Below are positions 1 to 11,514 of a stretch of DNA of 64,000 nucleotides, one piece after another. The notes under the pieces are model-generated. The model did not search any database, was not told where the DNA came from, and saw nothing but the letters and a program-made list of their open reading frames with translations. Each line of letters opens with the position of its first letter. Positions within the stretch are counted from its first letter, which is position 1. Source of the stretch: Helicoverpa zea (taxonomy: Eukaryota; Arthropoda; Insecta; Lepidoptera; Noctuidae); NCBI RefSeq assembly GCF_022581195.2, contig NC_061472.1:1302001-1366000 (forward strand), read 5' to 3'. The translations under genes and the position numbers were made by a program.

Positions 1-327
1 TCGACACTAGTAGATACATTGTAACGTCATGATATAATGTCACAATTGGATTTACGATAGGTACGTGTTGAGAAGACGAGATGAGGGCCTTCTCTAACGC
101 GATCTGTCTATGAACAATATCTGGCTGTTATTATATTTTGTTATTTCTATTTTTAAATATCTAATATTTCTCTGGAAAGGGTCTAATTTTAGGACTTAAA
201 ACTTTAAAGTTCGAAAACGATAACTACCTACATTTTTGACTGCAATTAAAGGCCACTCTGTAGTCGATAGCGTTGCAGACTAGGGTGCCCAATGTTATGA
301 AAAGTGCGACGACTGGTCGACTGACGT

Positions 328-360
328 CCACAGCGGGCAGTCGCCTTCCGAGCAGAACTT
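328..360 (-). repeat. 33-bp duplicate of the start of COMMD4 exon 2
   Basis: Positions 328-360 repeat 460-492 exactly, 132 bp apart. The extra copy lies about 10 bp inside the intron, downstream of the exon 2 donor. The spacing is a multiple of three, so unspliced reading through the donor stays open and repeats the peptide KFCSEGDCPLW. Confidence 0.9.
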
Positions 361-375
361 GTGACTGTCACTCAC

Positions 376-841
376 CGGCTGTTCCTCCATGACATGCTGC
401 AGCAGCGTGCGGAACAAAGCCGCTGGCAAGCTGGACAGCGCGTGCAGCGCTGCCAGCGCCCACAGCGGGCAGTCGCCTTCCGAGCAGAACTTAAACTTCT
501 GTATAACAAAAAACAAGGGCTTGGCAATTGTCCACAAAAGCTAAAAATAATCAAAAACGAGTCTAGTTATGCCATTGAAAAATTACCTCAAAAAAAGGGA
601 AACAAATTAATAGTGTCACAAACTATATAGCAACAAGAAGTATTCTTATAAAACTCCGAGGTTAACACGAACCATAATTAACTAAAAGGATATATTATAT
701 TCAAAAGGACAATGGGCAGACTTGTATGGAGTCTGGCCCAACACTTGTAGCAATATATTTTCAAGCCGATGGGCCATCTACAACTACGTGACGCACTCTT
801 TAACCTCTGACATTGAAATCATAATCAAAATCACTCACCAT
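376..841 (-). CDS. COMMD4: COMMD4-like protein, coding exons 1-2 (partial gene)
   Basis: Two exons on the minus strand. Exon 2 (498 down to 376, 41 codons, phase 0 at both ends) follows a 3' splice site reading TTGTTATACAG and ends at the donor GTGAGT (375-370). Exon 1 contributes only the start codon: ATG at 841-839 sits directly against another GTGAGT donor (838-833). Spliced, the protein begins MKFKFCSEGDCPLW and continues to VMEEQP. This matches the known COMMD4 N-terminus pattern M-[RK]-F-[RK]-F-C, then DCPxW, then a leucine-rich helical stretch. COMMD4 is a small subunit of the COMMD ring in the Commander complex, which works in endosomal recycling and regulation of NF-kB/cullin signalling. 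The remaining exons, including the C-terminal COMM domain, would lie left of the window. Splice sites and sequence are seen; the family assignment is by recognition. The 5' end of exon 1 is not defined. Confidence 0.8.
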
Positions 842-2870
842 AGTATCTTCAAATCACCAGTCCCTGTAACAAAACACTGTCGCTATTAAATTAGCATGGG
901 AATCACATGTACCATGGCATTCTACATCATACACTACTCTGTATGGGGTTATAAGCACGGCCCGTTGACTTTTACATGGTTTTAATGGGGTGGCAAATCT
1001 ATGATCTTAGTGAATGTTAGTTTTAGTGAATACTAATGTTTAGACGTCATGTTACTACACAGAATTTCACTGGTTAAGTTATGTAGGTAGGTATATTCAA
1101 AAGTAACTCTGTATGTCAGTCTGTTCAATTTTCACGATTAAATCTCTATATTGAATTCAGTGGAATTTGATTCTTACTACGCCGAGGCAAGTTTAATATG
1201 CGACAAGCATGGAAGACAAAAAGGGAGTGAGAAAAAAATTATGAGCCTTTTTCCAATCCTATCCAGAAACCTATAGGTACAATTAAAAGGTACATTTCCT
1301 CAGCACCCACTGAATACCTAAACAATCTTTAAATACACATAATAAAACCTCATTCTTCCAACAACCCTAGCATTAGGAAGTGGAAAAAAAAACAACTTCA
1401 TAGAAAAGCCAAGCGGAGAACAAACTTTGCAGCTATAATGTTGGCATTACGTCTTGTCTATGGAGCTACACAATGCCGCCATATTGACAAGCGACACAAC
1501 GCGTTTATATTAAACTTCGTGACGACCTACGCTTTATGCTGAGGGGTTCTAGTACTGAGGGGTTTGTGGGTAGCAGCTAATATTGATTATCGATGCTAAT
1601 ATGCAGATTTTTTGTATGGATAAACCATCCAAAATCTCGAAACTAAAACTTGGCTGAAAAACAGCCGTTTAAACGTCAACATTTACAAAAGCAGTCCAAA
1701 GATGAATGCTTTATCACTTTTTATGTTTTGCGGGGGGAAAAATACCACGGAAAATTAAAGACCCAGCTTAATAAAAAACTAAATACGAGCTCACAGGAAA
1801 AAAGGTGGAAATTTTCGAGAGACAATCTTTCAGGCAGGCGCCAAATCTACTTCTAAATACATACCTACATATTTAGTATCTAGTAATATTATTTCGCAAA
1901 TATAAATAAACAATAACTAACAGTTAATGATGTTCTTATAATATCTCAATATAAACATGTATTTGCTTTGCCCTAAATGTATATTTGTGAAACCCTTGTT
2001 AACCATTAACGATTAGAAAGAAAGCATAATATACCTAGGTATTACAAATAGATATGTTAAGTACAAGGCTATTGTTTAAATAACTGAAGGATTAGCCGAA
2101 TATCTGATGAGAAAATTGTACGCAAGAATACTAATACTAGGTATATACGAGTTAGTAACACAAACATGTTTAAATGAGTATACAATTTACCACTGCTAAT
2201 TATTACCAGGCTGTTTTACGGAATTAGGTACATACCTAACTCTGAAACCTATACCATACGCAAAGGCATAGAAGTCTTTAGATATTAAAAACTTGAACAC
2301 GAACAAAAGAGCATTTGACGTAGCTTGATTAAGCAATACAATTTTAAATTCCACTAAAGTTATTAAAAAAATAATCTAGGTTTAAGCTCAACATGAGAGT
2401 GGATAGAGCTCAGACCCGGGAGAAGGACATAGGATAGTTTTTGTGACCATTAGCTATTGAAAGCAGTTATCTTGGGACGCGGGCGGACGCTAGGGTAGGG
2501 AATAAATAGGTAAGTCCCATATTAAAGGACCTTTAAGACAGCTATCCTACACCGACGAATAGCGTAAACATAGAAGACGTAGATCTGAAAATATCTTATG
2601 TGGGTTGCTCGCCCTAACGAATGAATTAAAAAAGAAACGAAATAGTTTTAAAGACAGTTCACACTGTTTCTAGCTAAGGTGGAAAATATAAAATTTTGTA
2701 CAAAAAATGTTTTAAGGGGAAGAAAACTGTAATTAGTCATAGTACATTTTCTGAAAGTTATACATACGTTGTTAAAATGAAGTTTGGTTTCAGTGATGGT
2801 GTATTTCTGAACATCCTCTTCAGCTGTTTTAACTGTTCATTTTTAGAGGAATTTGCAAGTAATAAGCACC
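842..2870. other. AT-rich stretch, upstream region of COMMD4
   Basis: This should hold the COMMD4 5' UTR and promoter near 842-950, but I see no convincing core promoter motif. The rest is AT-rich, with only short chance reading frames and no repeat family I recognise. Confidence 0.5.
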
Positions 2871-2871
2871 C

Positions 2872-3825
2872 GATAAGAGTGATCAGCAAACAAGGCCCAT
2901 ACCGTTGCATCGAGGAGTGAGACAAGGGGATGTTATTTCCCCGAAACTGTTCACTAATGCAATGGAGGATATGTTCAAGACGCTGAACTGGAAAGGACGC
3001 GGCATCAACATTAATGGCGAACACATCTCTCACTTGCGATTTGCTGACGATATCGTCATCATGGCGGAAACGCTGCAGGACCTACAACAGATGCTGAACG
3101 ACCTGGCTGAATCTTCTCTACGCATCGGCCTACGGATGAACTTGGACAAAACCAAGGTCATGTTCAATGAACATGTTCTACCGGAACCGATTGCGATACA
3201 CGGCGCCGTTCTCGAAGTTGTTCGGAAATATGTATACCTCGGGCAGACATTGCAGTTAGGTAGAAACAACTTTGAGGACGAGGTGAATAGCAGAATTCAG
3301 TTGGGTTGGGCTGCATTTGGGAAGCTACGTCGAGTCCTAATATCGTCGATCCCACAGTGCCTAAAGACAAAAGTCTTCAATCAGTGCGTCCTACCTGTCA
3401 TGACTTACGGAGCCGAAACGTGGACACTGTCGGTACGGCTGGTCCACAAGTTTAAAGTCGCTCAGCGGGCTATGGAAAGAGCTATGCTTGGCATTTCTCT
3501 GAGGGATCGCATCAGAAATGAGGTAATCCGTCAGAGAACCAAAGTCATCGACATAGCCCACCGAATCAGCAAGCTGAAGTGGCAGTGGGCTGGCCATATT
3601 AGCCGAAGAACCGATAACCGTTGGGGTAAACGAGTTCTAGAGTGGAGACCACGCCTCGGCAAACGTAGTGTAGGACGTCCTCAGGCACGGTGGAGTGATG
3701 ATTTGCGCAAGACGGCTGGCAGGAGCTGGATGCGAGAAGCCGAAAATCGATCTCAGTGGCGTGCACTTGGAGAGGCCTATGTCCAGCAGTGGACTGCTAT
3801 AGGCTGATGATGGAAGAGTGCCTAG
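2872..3825 (+). mobile_element. 5'-truncated RTE-type LINE, reverse transcriptase C-terminal part
   Basis: An open frame runs from about 2866 to the stop at 3805-3807. It starts inside the reverse transcriptase fingers/palm at the block RGVRQGDVISPKLF, carries the catalytic FADD box (about residues 46-49 counted from 2905) and continues through the thumb region to the C-terminal WQWAGHISRR and QARWSDDLRK blocks typical of RTE-clade proteins, ending YVQQWTAIG. No endonuclease domain is present, as expected of incomplete reverse transcription from the 3' end. The stop is followed at once by GATGATGG, a remnant of the short TGATGAT tail common in RTE elements. An apparent frame shift near 2865-2900 links an adjacent frame upstream. 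It has no methionine start and cannot be a working element by itself. Confidence 0.88.
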
Positions 3826-3829
3826 AAAC

Positions 3830-4935
3830 CAGCCATAATTAAATCCTAGTTACAAAGCAATATGTATCCAGTCCAATATGTAAGAAAACATAATATATCC
3901 ATATTTTATTTATTCATTGGTTCCCCATTCAAAAAATAATATAAAAAATAATAACGATACAGATGTTGACGATTGATGTAGAAACGTCCAAAAACATTGA
4001 TATAGGTAATAGGTATGTTAGAAACGATCATTGTTATCTTTCATAACAATACAATAATACAACAATTTAGTTAGATTGTACATAAATAAGTAAAAATAAT
4101 GTCTGTCTGTGAATAAAATGCATTTAGGAAAAAATCTATCAAATCGTGTAACTGTTCAGAACGTCAAGAATTAATTTAGTGAAAACACAAAATCCACTTA
4201 ATAATTATGCAAAAATACTTATTCTGCTTAGCCTCCTCAGTGACTCAATCTACTATATAAATTAAAACTTTTCAAGGATTTTGTAAACAGTTTGAACCCT
4301 GCTATAAATTGTAGCCAACCCTTAAAGAGGGTCGATTTTGATGTCCCACGTTCTCAGTTAATACATTTGGTATGTTTTCATTCAATCAACTGGCTATCAG
4401 GTGCTCCCCCCTTCCCCCCATTTCTCTTATAAACGTAACTTATCTAAGTTCTGCTGTATCACTTATAATACAAGTCTTTGTAGAACCGTGGAATTCTTTT
4501 CCAAGTTTCTTATTGAATTTTTATTCTGTTGCCATGTTGTTTTTGTGGGTGTTTCCAATTGTAGCGGAAAACTATGTTTTCTTTGCATTCTTGGACTAAA
4601 AAGATAAATCAATATATCCAATCTTTAAATCTCTATCCATCATCCATAGATCTATCATTCATTGACAATCAATCCATCAATGATGGCGCCAAAACATCAT
4701 TCACACAGCCACAGATAAAACCAAGACATACAAAAAGGTTGTAACACAAGACGCGACCATTCAACACCTCATAAAACATATTCGAGCTCATAAACACATG
4801 TATATCGTAAAACCCTGACACTTGATGCTAGTCCTACGCGTTTCTTTTATTTATACACTATTAGGTATTGTAATGTTTTCTAAAAATATTCTATCAGACA
4901 ACAGGTGTGAAAAAATGGAAACTATTGCCTCGTGC
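3830..4935. other. AT-rich stretch without recognised features
   Basis: Only short overlapping chance frames around 4372-4607 and low-complexity AT sequence. I see no gene or repeat boundary. Confidence 0.5.
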
Positions 4936-4938
4936 ATA

Positions 4939-5018
4939 TCTATACTAACATTATAAAGCTGAAGAGTTTGTTTGTTTGAACGCGCTAATCTCAGGAACTA
5001 CTGGTCCGAGAAATATGG
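4939..5018 (+). mobile_element. 5' end of a short non-autonomous Helitron, truncated
   Basis: It begins TCTATACTAACATTATAAAG after an A and shows the GTTTGTTTGAACGCGCTAAT and AACTACTGGTCCGA blocks shared with the complete copy at 15582-15779. The 3' half is missing; a CGGCCGA-family MITE follows immediately. Confidence 0.7.
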
Positions 5019-5220
5019 CTCGAAAATTTTAGCCGGCCGATAGTTTGTTTGGACTCATAAATCGGTATGAAGATGAATGGTATTACGCACATTACAAGAT
5101 CAGGTATTTATCAGGTACCAGACCAACTGAAAACACTGATTGAATTCATAATTTTGTTAAAAAAAATGCTACCATTGGGTCAACTATCAACTATGTTAAA
5201 TTTTCAGTTACAGTGAGCTG
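5019..5220 (-). mobile_element. CGGCCGA-family MITE, diverged copy
   Basis: In reverse orientation it matches the copy at 62563-62776: the GCCGGCCGATAGTTTG end, then CTCATAAATCGGTATGAAGA, TATTACGCACATTACAA and a diverged other half ending near AGTTACAGTG. It lies directly against the truncated Helitron, so it may have inserted into it. Confidence 0.65.
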
Positions 5221-5439
5221 TTACACGATAATGAATTCGAGATATTTCTAAGAGACTAAATCTGGACTTCCCTACCAATTAAGTTTGGTAGTTACAAAAT
5301 GTTGAGAGCAAAGATATTATGCAGGTACTTCCTATACCTACGTGAAGCATTTTCGTACCACATACGTAAATATATATAAAGCTTGTAGATTGCGATAATT
5401 TTCAAGTAAACGATAAAATTTCGGCATTTTCAAAGGATT

Positions 5440-5545
5440 TTCATATTGACGCAACTTCAAAAGATACGTGCACTGTTCAAAGGAGTGGGTCTTATGGAGA
5501 AGAACCGACAAGAAACTCCATAGACACTCTAAGGTTGAAGGACGG
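5440..5545 (-). repeat. Retroposon 3'-end fragment, 'TTGCCGGTTCTTCTCCAT' family
   Basis: The reverse complement reads GAGTTTCTTGTCGGTTCTTC followed by CCATAAGACCCACTCC, related to the fragments at 14105-14265 and 40533-40660. Probably the 3' untranslated part of a non-LTR element. Confidence 0.45.
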
Positions 5546-5587
5546 TTGTATACGCAATTTTTTTTGAACAGGGAATGAAAAAATAGT

Positions 5588-5904
5588 AAGGCAAGTACCA
5601 ATGCAACTTTTCTAAGTTTGTATGTACTTTCTAAGTATATCTTAGACACCATTGGCGGTATTTTGGATGGCACGTTAAACTGTAGGTCCCGGCTGTCATT
5701 GAACATCCTTGGCAGTCGTTACGGGTAGTCAGAAGCCAGTAAGTCTGACGCCAGTCTAACCAAGGGGTATCGAGTTGCCTGGATAACTGGATTGAGGAGG
5801 TCAGTTAGGCAGTCGCTTCTTATAAAGCACTGGTACTCAGCTGAATCCGGTTAGACTGGAAGTAACCACAACATAGTGGGGAAAAGGCTCGGAGGATGGA
5901 TGAA
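5588..5904 (+). mobile_element. tRNA-derived SINE, type 1 tail, 5'-truncated
   Basis: It lacks the tRNA-like head and begins in the shared body at GGCAAGTACCAATGCAACTT. It then carries the type 1 tail from GGCTGTCATTGAACATCC through GGTAGTCAGAAGCCAGTAAG to AAAAGGCTCGGAGGATGGAT. Full-length reference in this window: 21263-21646. Confidence 0.88.
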
Positions 5905-7234
5905 TGAAAAAATTGTTAGAAGATGCAATACAAAAGGCATCGGATGTAATGACTATGCCAGCAATGTCGGCCTTCTACAATCTTCATAAACACAAGTTGT
6001 TTGTATGTTTGTACACAGAGAACAGAATGAGTTTGTCCAAATTGTATCTTCAAGGCATCTGAGCTGTAAGTTATTTGACTAATTCTAACTGCTACATATT
6101 TTAACTAGGTACTTATAATTTCTCATCGATTGAATTCAATCTTGTAAAGCGTGGAGGGAAATACTTAGAAGATGAACAAACAAACAATGGATGTGTTGTG
6201 TGAAAATTTACATGGCTGGAAAAAATAATTATTTATGAGATGACGTCAGACAGAGATGAATGGAACAAGATATGCTGCGCCAATCGCAAATAAACATTGT
6301 TAGCTCTTCGAAAAGCGAGTAGTACCGAGGATGAGGTTAACATTATAAATATAATTACAAACCCACAACACAAGTTAATAAATAACTTACCATGGGGCTA
6401 ACCGACCGTGTGTGAAAAAGGTGTCCCGACATTATTTATTTATTTTATTTATTTATAATTCAGTCTGAAGTTAATTTATACCTATCTGTCTATCATTATA
6501 GTTCTTAGTTACTACCTACTATATATTGGGTGGAAAGCTTTTATCATATTTTCAAAAATGTATTTGAACCGCTATTTCGTATCTCATATAATTATAATAG
6601 GTACATGTATATAATATAATAAAAAGTATCTAATAAGAGTCTTAACTATATGCTCACACCTGCAAGGCTGTTATTAAGTTGTACTTAACACCTTAACAAG
6701 CGAACAAATATTTTGAGTTTGTATGTGAAAATTTCACTTGCAGTTTAAAGAAAAACTGGAGAAAAAAAAACGCAAGAATTTACAACACTTGTGGGTCTAG
6801 ATTCATGTTAACTCTCTGGGAAAGTTTACAGTAAGGTGTCCCTTCTTCACAATGTGCTACCCGGACATATTTCAAGTTATTTACATAAAATAGAAAAATA
6901 CTAGTTCATTCAGAATATATCAATAATATTACATAAACATTTTCATTTTCTCATTGAGAAAAAACGTGACCACATAATAATATACGACGGTAAGTAACTA
7001 CTATGAACAATGTTTATATGAGTGGAAAGCGTACTTAAAGACCATATATTCACAAATAAATAAAAAAACTTAAATAAAGAAATAGATAATACCATAGGTA
7101 CCTTTACACACAGCATAGCGTTTAAGTCCCGATTGTTTATAAATAAATACCTATATCTTTGTAACACAATTTCATTAATCAATGATAAGCTTAACAATAC
7201 AAGATATATGCCTGCTAACGTACACAATTTCCAC
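5905..7234. other. AT-rich stretch without recognised features
   Basis: Low-complexity AT sequence with a short (TTTA)n run near 6433-6460. No gene seen. Confidence 0.5.
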
Positions 7235-7237
7235 TAA

Positions 7238-7412
7238 GGGTGTAGTTACACGGTGCAAGTAGCTTGCGCATGTTGAGGCACTTGCGCAGGTTACATGCAT
7301 GTTAAAAACGTGCGGGTCAGCGACTCGAGCATGTGCCAAAGCAAAATACACACCCGCGTGTTCTTGTCACTTGCGCTTGTTAACTTGCTCCATGCACCGT
7401 GTAGACGCACCC
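7238..7412. mobile_element. Harbinger-like MITE, 175 bp, TAA target duplication
   Basis: Ends are GGGTG...TACACGGTGCA and its inverse TGCACCGTGTAGACGCACCC, flanked by TAA on both sides (7235-7237 and 7413-7415). GCGCAAGTG/CACTTGCGC-like words recur inside in both orientations. No coding capacity. Confidence 0.82.
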
Positions 7413-7415
7413 TAA

Positions 7416-8190
7416 TAGACTTCCAGGTAAACTAAGAACGTACAGAGGCCACTGGGGACTTTACACTGGAATCACACAATAAAATGTATTGTCAAAGTAT
7501 CGCTAAGCTGTTTAGACTTTAGAACAGATTTATTTTATGCTATGACTTATTTGATGTTGGCATATAATATGGAAGTAAGTTTGTAACAGTTTATTGTAAT
7601 AATTATAAATTGATCTGACATGCATAGTTATTTGAGAAACCAAAAATATTTAGGAATAAATAAAAAATATTTAGGGATAAACCAAAAATTTGAGTTCGAT
7701 CAATCGGTTCTTCAAATTCTTCAAAAAATTGTTTGGATGTCGAAGTAACAGCCTTCACTACTTTTATCCGTTTAAACAATACGCTTAAGTTTTATTGTGT
7801 AGCTTTCAAATCAGACAAAAAGCGTCACAACTTCCTACGTTTCAGAAACCTTTATGAAATTAAAATGAAGTAAGAGAATACAATTGTTTAAATATTTGTC
7901 GCAAGACATTCATTTTAATTACCTCAGAAAGAAAATGTCGCAACACGGAAAGAGGCGGAAAAAGTTTTAATTAATAAAACATAGAAGATTTAAATTAGAT
8001 GCAAGGTTACTAAAAACATCTCATTTGAAGGAAAACCATCACACAAACACACACACACACACCTCCAAAAGGCGTGAAGACAGTAAAAAGACACATTTTA
8101 GATTGGCGAAAAATATTTTACATGTATTTTTTATTTTAATAAAACATTAAATATTTACTAAGATGTAAGTAATACAAGAAAGATTGAGAG
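7416..8190. other. AT-rich stretch with a short (AC)n run
   Basis: A dinucleotide AC tract lies at about 8041-8062. Otherwise I see nothing. Confidence 0.5.
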
Positions 8191-8194
8191 AGGG

Positions 8195-8364
8195 GGCTCG
8201 TGACGTCACGTCTATGTAAAATTTATACCTTTAAGTGACGTAACATGAAATTTAATCGTATTGTATCTTCGTTGTCATTTGTTTTTGAAAGAAAATAAAA
8301 AATACGTCTCCATTATTTTAGGGTTAGGTAAAGCACTAATTACTTCTTTTCATTCGCCATGCCT
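8195..8364 (+). repeat. Unclassified dispersed repeat, copy 1 of 2
   Basis: About 170 bp starting with GTGACGTCAC and ending CATTYGCCATGCCT-like sequence. It pairs with 52651-52820 in the same order: GTGACGTCAC, AAGTGAYGTAACA, TTGTATCTTC, GTTATTTG-like, AATAAAAAATAC, AGGGTTA, TAATTA, CCATGCCT. No terminal inverted repeats or reading frame seen. Confidence 0.75.
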
Positions 8365-9914
8365 ATTTTCCTAAGCCAATATAACTTTGTACTAAATACT
8401 TATTATAAAAGCATTTAAATATCAATTTCATCGTCAATGTTCAATAATAATATTCGTCCCTAAAAGCTCAATGCAATACTAAAATAACTCTTTCAATAAG
8501 AAACACAAATTGGCGGGAAACGTCGCGGCAGAGAGCTTTCAATTTGTAACTCGGCAATCCGATAGCGATGAAAACATCTTGCAATTACGTCAAAACAAAG
8601 AGAGAATTTAATTTTATACATTTAAACAAAGTAATTATTAAAATTATATAAATAATAAAAATAAAGGTTAATAATTAAAAAAAAACAGAAAAAATGAAAT
8701 CGACTTCAATAATATAAATAAATAAATATTGCGGTTCCTTCACACTAGGTCGGTTAACCCCATGGTAAACTATTTATTAGCTCGTTTTATGGATGCTAGC
8801 TAACATATACCCAAAACTTTCTCTTACGTCTGAAAAATACTATGCTGAAAATCACATCGAAACCGGTTCAGCCAAACGTGACAATAATTTCGCACAAAAA
8901 TACATGAGGGTCAAACTAAGAACCTCTTTTTTTAATAGTTTGAAAAAAAGAAGAAAATCAGAAAACAACATGGCGACCTGACACAGTGGAAAGCTTTTAA
9001 ACTTGTTAAAAATAAAGTTTTCCGATACCAATGGTGACCATAAGTGGTGATAATTTCGCGACAGGACCAATGAATATGAAGTTCCAGGGGAAACAAAGAC
9101 GTTTCGTCCTACGACCGCGTACAGAATGTCCTAATGCAAGTCAACAGTTGGTCGCACTGGTTACAGTATGTAGCGTGCGCAGACAAATCTTTGAAGAAAT
9201 TGAACTGGGAAAAATTGTAGGTTGATTTATATTGTGTTATGTGAAGTTAACAATAAATAATTCTATTTAAAATATATTTAGTTGGGAATTAATATGATTT
9301 TGAGAATAAAAAATAATTTTGGGTCTTTGTTTTCTGCATTATATTAATTAGATAATGAATTGAATAAGCAAAGTTACCAAAGATAAGTGTAACTTAAGCA
9401 CTTTTGTAACGTAAGCATATTTTAAATTGCTATAGCTTTATTATTTTTTTAATTACATACTTACTGTAAAATGATTTTACTTAAGATTATGTGGGATGAG
9501 TGCTAAGATAATAATAGGGTTGTTTTCCTAACATTTTCAAATGCAATCCAAATTAGCACGAACACCAGTTATCTTGCATTTAAAATTGAATTGCCGTTTG
9601 AATATTCAAATATCATACGTTACATCTCAAAATGTTACTGTAATTTAGGTTGTTCATAACGTAAACTTCAAATAATAATTATTATTACTTCACGTAATTT
9701 TTACAGATTTTTATTATTTTGACACATTTTTATTTATTTTTTGTCTTTGTGTTTTTGTGCAGAAATCTTTAAAAATGTTTGACGTCCCCATATTATAAGC
9801 AGTGGCCATTTTAAGTTAATAATCAGCGATTGAACATGATGTCTTGGTAACTTTTTGATAGCTGGACCGACGAATATGGGAACCAACATGTTAAAATGTT
9901 ATTTTTTTATATCA
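8365..9914. other. AT-rich stretch with one repeat fragment and an E2F-like site
   Basis: An E2F-like word TTGGCGGGAAA lies at 8510-8520. At about 8850-8945 there is a fragment of a common lepidopteran repeat (GAGGGTCAAACTAAGAACCT), also seen inverted near 20510-20545 and 58125-58175. A 64-codon open frame at 9031-9225 resembles nothing I know and is probably chance. Confidence 0.4.
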
Positions 9915-9916
9915 CA

Positions 9917-10129
9917 CTAGCCGTTTTCCCGCGGTTTTACCCGCGTCCCGTGGTAACTGCTGCCCGTACCGGGATAAAATATAGCCTATGTTACTCGTGG
10001 ATAATGTAGCTTTCGAATGGTGAAAGAATTTTTAAAAACGGTCCATTAGTTTTTGAGCCTATTCATTACAACCAACCAAACAAACAAACAAACAAAGTCC
10101 TCAGTTCCTCTTTATAATATTAGTATAGA
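9917..10129 (-). mobile_element. Short non-autonomous Helitron
   Basis: Read on the minus strand it begins TCTATACTAATATTATAAAG after an A (10130), contains an (AAAC/GTTT)n tract, and ends CTAG before a T (9916). A GCGGG...CCCGC hairpin lies about 10 nt before the CTAG. TC start, CTRR end, 3' hairpin and A/T insertion site are the known Helitron hallmarks. Confidence 0.82.
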
Positions 10130-10134
10130 TATGG

Positions 10135-10940
10135 TTGAAGTGTAGTTGAATCCGAGTTTTTCAAGTACCCAGTTACCCAAATACGTCTGAAACTGCAGAA
10201 AAATGGCTCTTTCAGTTCAATAAAACAACGCTATCGGATGATCAAATACCTCATAAGATAAGACCCTATCATAAGGGCTCACTTAATTATGCATTTACAA
10301 ATTTCAATCAAAAGAGTAAATATTGAGTAAGACGTCAATCTCAACTGGGGTCAGAGATCGCCAGTAAATGCTACATTATACATAAAATTGTGGCTATTTT
10401 AATAACTTGGTCAATTGTGGGCTAGTAACCAGAAATAGAACGAATATTATCTTATTTATTACTATTGCGTAGATCCTGGGGGTAACTACATAATGACATA
10501 TATAATATGTTGCATATAGTGCGAAATCTAGAAGATATTTAAGAGCTAAGGTCTTCAAGCAGTGGTAGCGCGTAAAATTCATATTTATTTTTTAACACTC
10601 TCTAGGGAAATGTCTATGAAATTATGTTCAGCTTAATTCAGAATAATATTAGGGAATACTTAGTCTAAGAGAATGAAATCCGTGTTTACTCAGACTATCT
10701 TTCAAAATACATATAACAAAGGATACAAACGAAATTTAATCAAAACAGTATACATATTGGTAAAAACCCTTGACTTTAATATTGTGTTTTTGGCTCAAGT
10801 ATGATTTAGCTTTTTCCACTTGACTAACAATTTATCTATCATAAAATACATTTACAAATTGGAAACCGCGGATCAAAAAATCTTCAGAATCATACCTTCT
10901 TCACTTCACCAAACTTTTTTCTAAAAATTGTTTGTCATAT
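10135..10940. other. AT-rich stretch without recognised features
   Basis: Nothing beyond short chance frames. Confidence 0.5.
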
Positions 10941-10943
10941 TAC

Positions 10944-11041
10944 TGTTACAGCCTTTTTATCGTCCCACTGCTGGGCATAGGCCTCCTCTCACACGGAGAA
11001 GGATTGAGCATTAATCACCACACTTGCTCATTGCGGGGTTT
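10944..11041 (-). mobile_element. SINE type 2 tail fragment
   Basis: Matches the 3' part of the SINE at 23141-23441: TTACAGCCTTTTTATCGTCC, then CTGCTGGGCATAGGCCTCC and TTGAGCATTAATCACCACAC. Confidence 0.85.
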
Positions 11042-11360
11042 GTCATGTACCAAAAACTTTTCTTACCAACCAATAAAAAATCTTAATTCTACATACAAAA
11101 CACACAACACTAACTTCTCCTGGAAATATATTTTTTTTGGAGTTAAACCAGGGATTTTCAAATTAGTTATGATTTTATTTTTATTTTTAATTATATGTAG
11201 ACAGTTAACGGCAAGATAACTGATCGGTCCACCCCAGAACAACAACTTATTTAAATTACATTATAACAATATTTCTAGTGCCAAAAAAAAACTCAATTCT
11301 TCACGCAAAACACACTAACTTCTCGTGCAAACGCTACAACAGTCGTCAGTTTCCTCGCAG

Positions 11361-11510
11361 TATAAAAGGTTCGCGCGCTCGGTACACCCATCAGAACTAG
11401 TCCAAGTGTCACCCAGTAAGCAAGTTGAGCACCACACATGTGTCTGTGATTGTTGCACGTCAACACTTTTCATTTTAGTTTCGAATTATGTTATGCTATC
11501 GGTTGATAAG
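11361..11510 (+). promoter_or_regulatory. TATA promoter and candidate first exon ending in a GTGAGT donor
   Basis: TATAAAA at 11361-11367 is followed 30 bp later by an initiator-like CATCAGAAC (TCAG at 11391), normal spacing for an insect TATA promoter. The putative exon 11391-11510 ends GATAAG at a strong donor GTGAGTGG (11511). It has a four-codon upstream frame (ATG 11438 to TGA 11449) and a second ATG at 11488 open to the donor, giving M-L-C-Y-R-L-I plus two bases of the next codon. Joined to the leucokinin acceptor at 29079 this frame continues without a stop into the kinin precursor. The promoter and donor are seen; the link to leucokinin over 17.6 kb is inference. It could instead start a non-coding RNA or another gene. 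Confidence 0.5.
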
Positions 11511-11514
11511 GTGA

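Noticed and set aside
5338..5706. 122-codon minus-strand frame
   Set aside because: It crosses a retroposon 3'-end fragment and the SINE boundary and has no domain.
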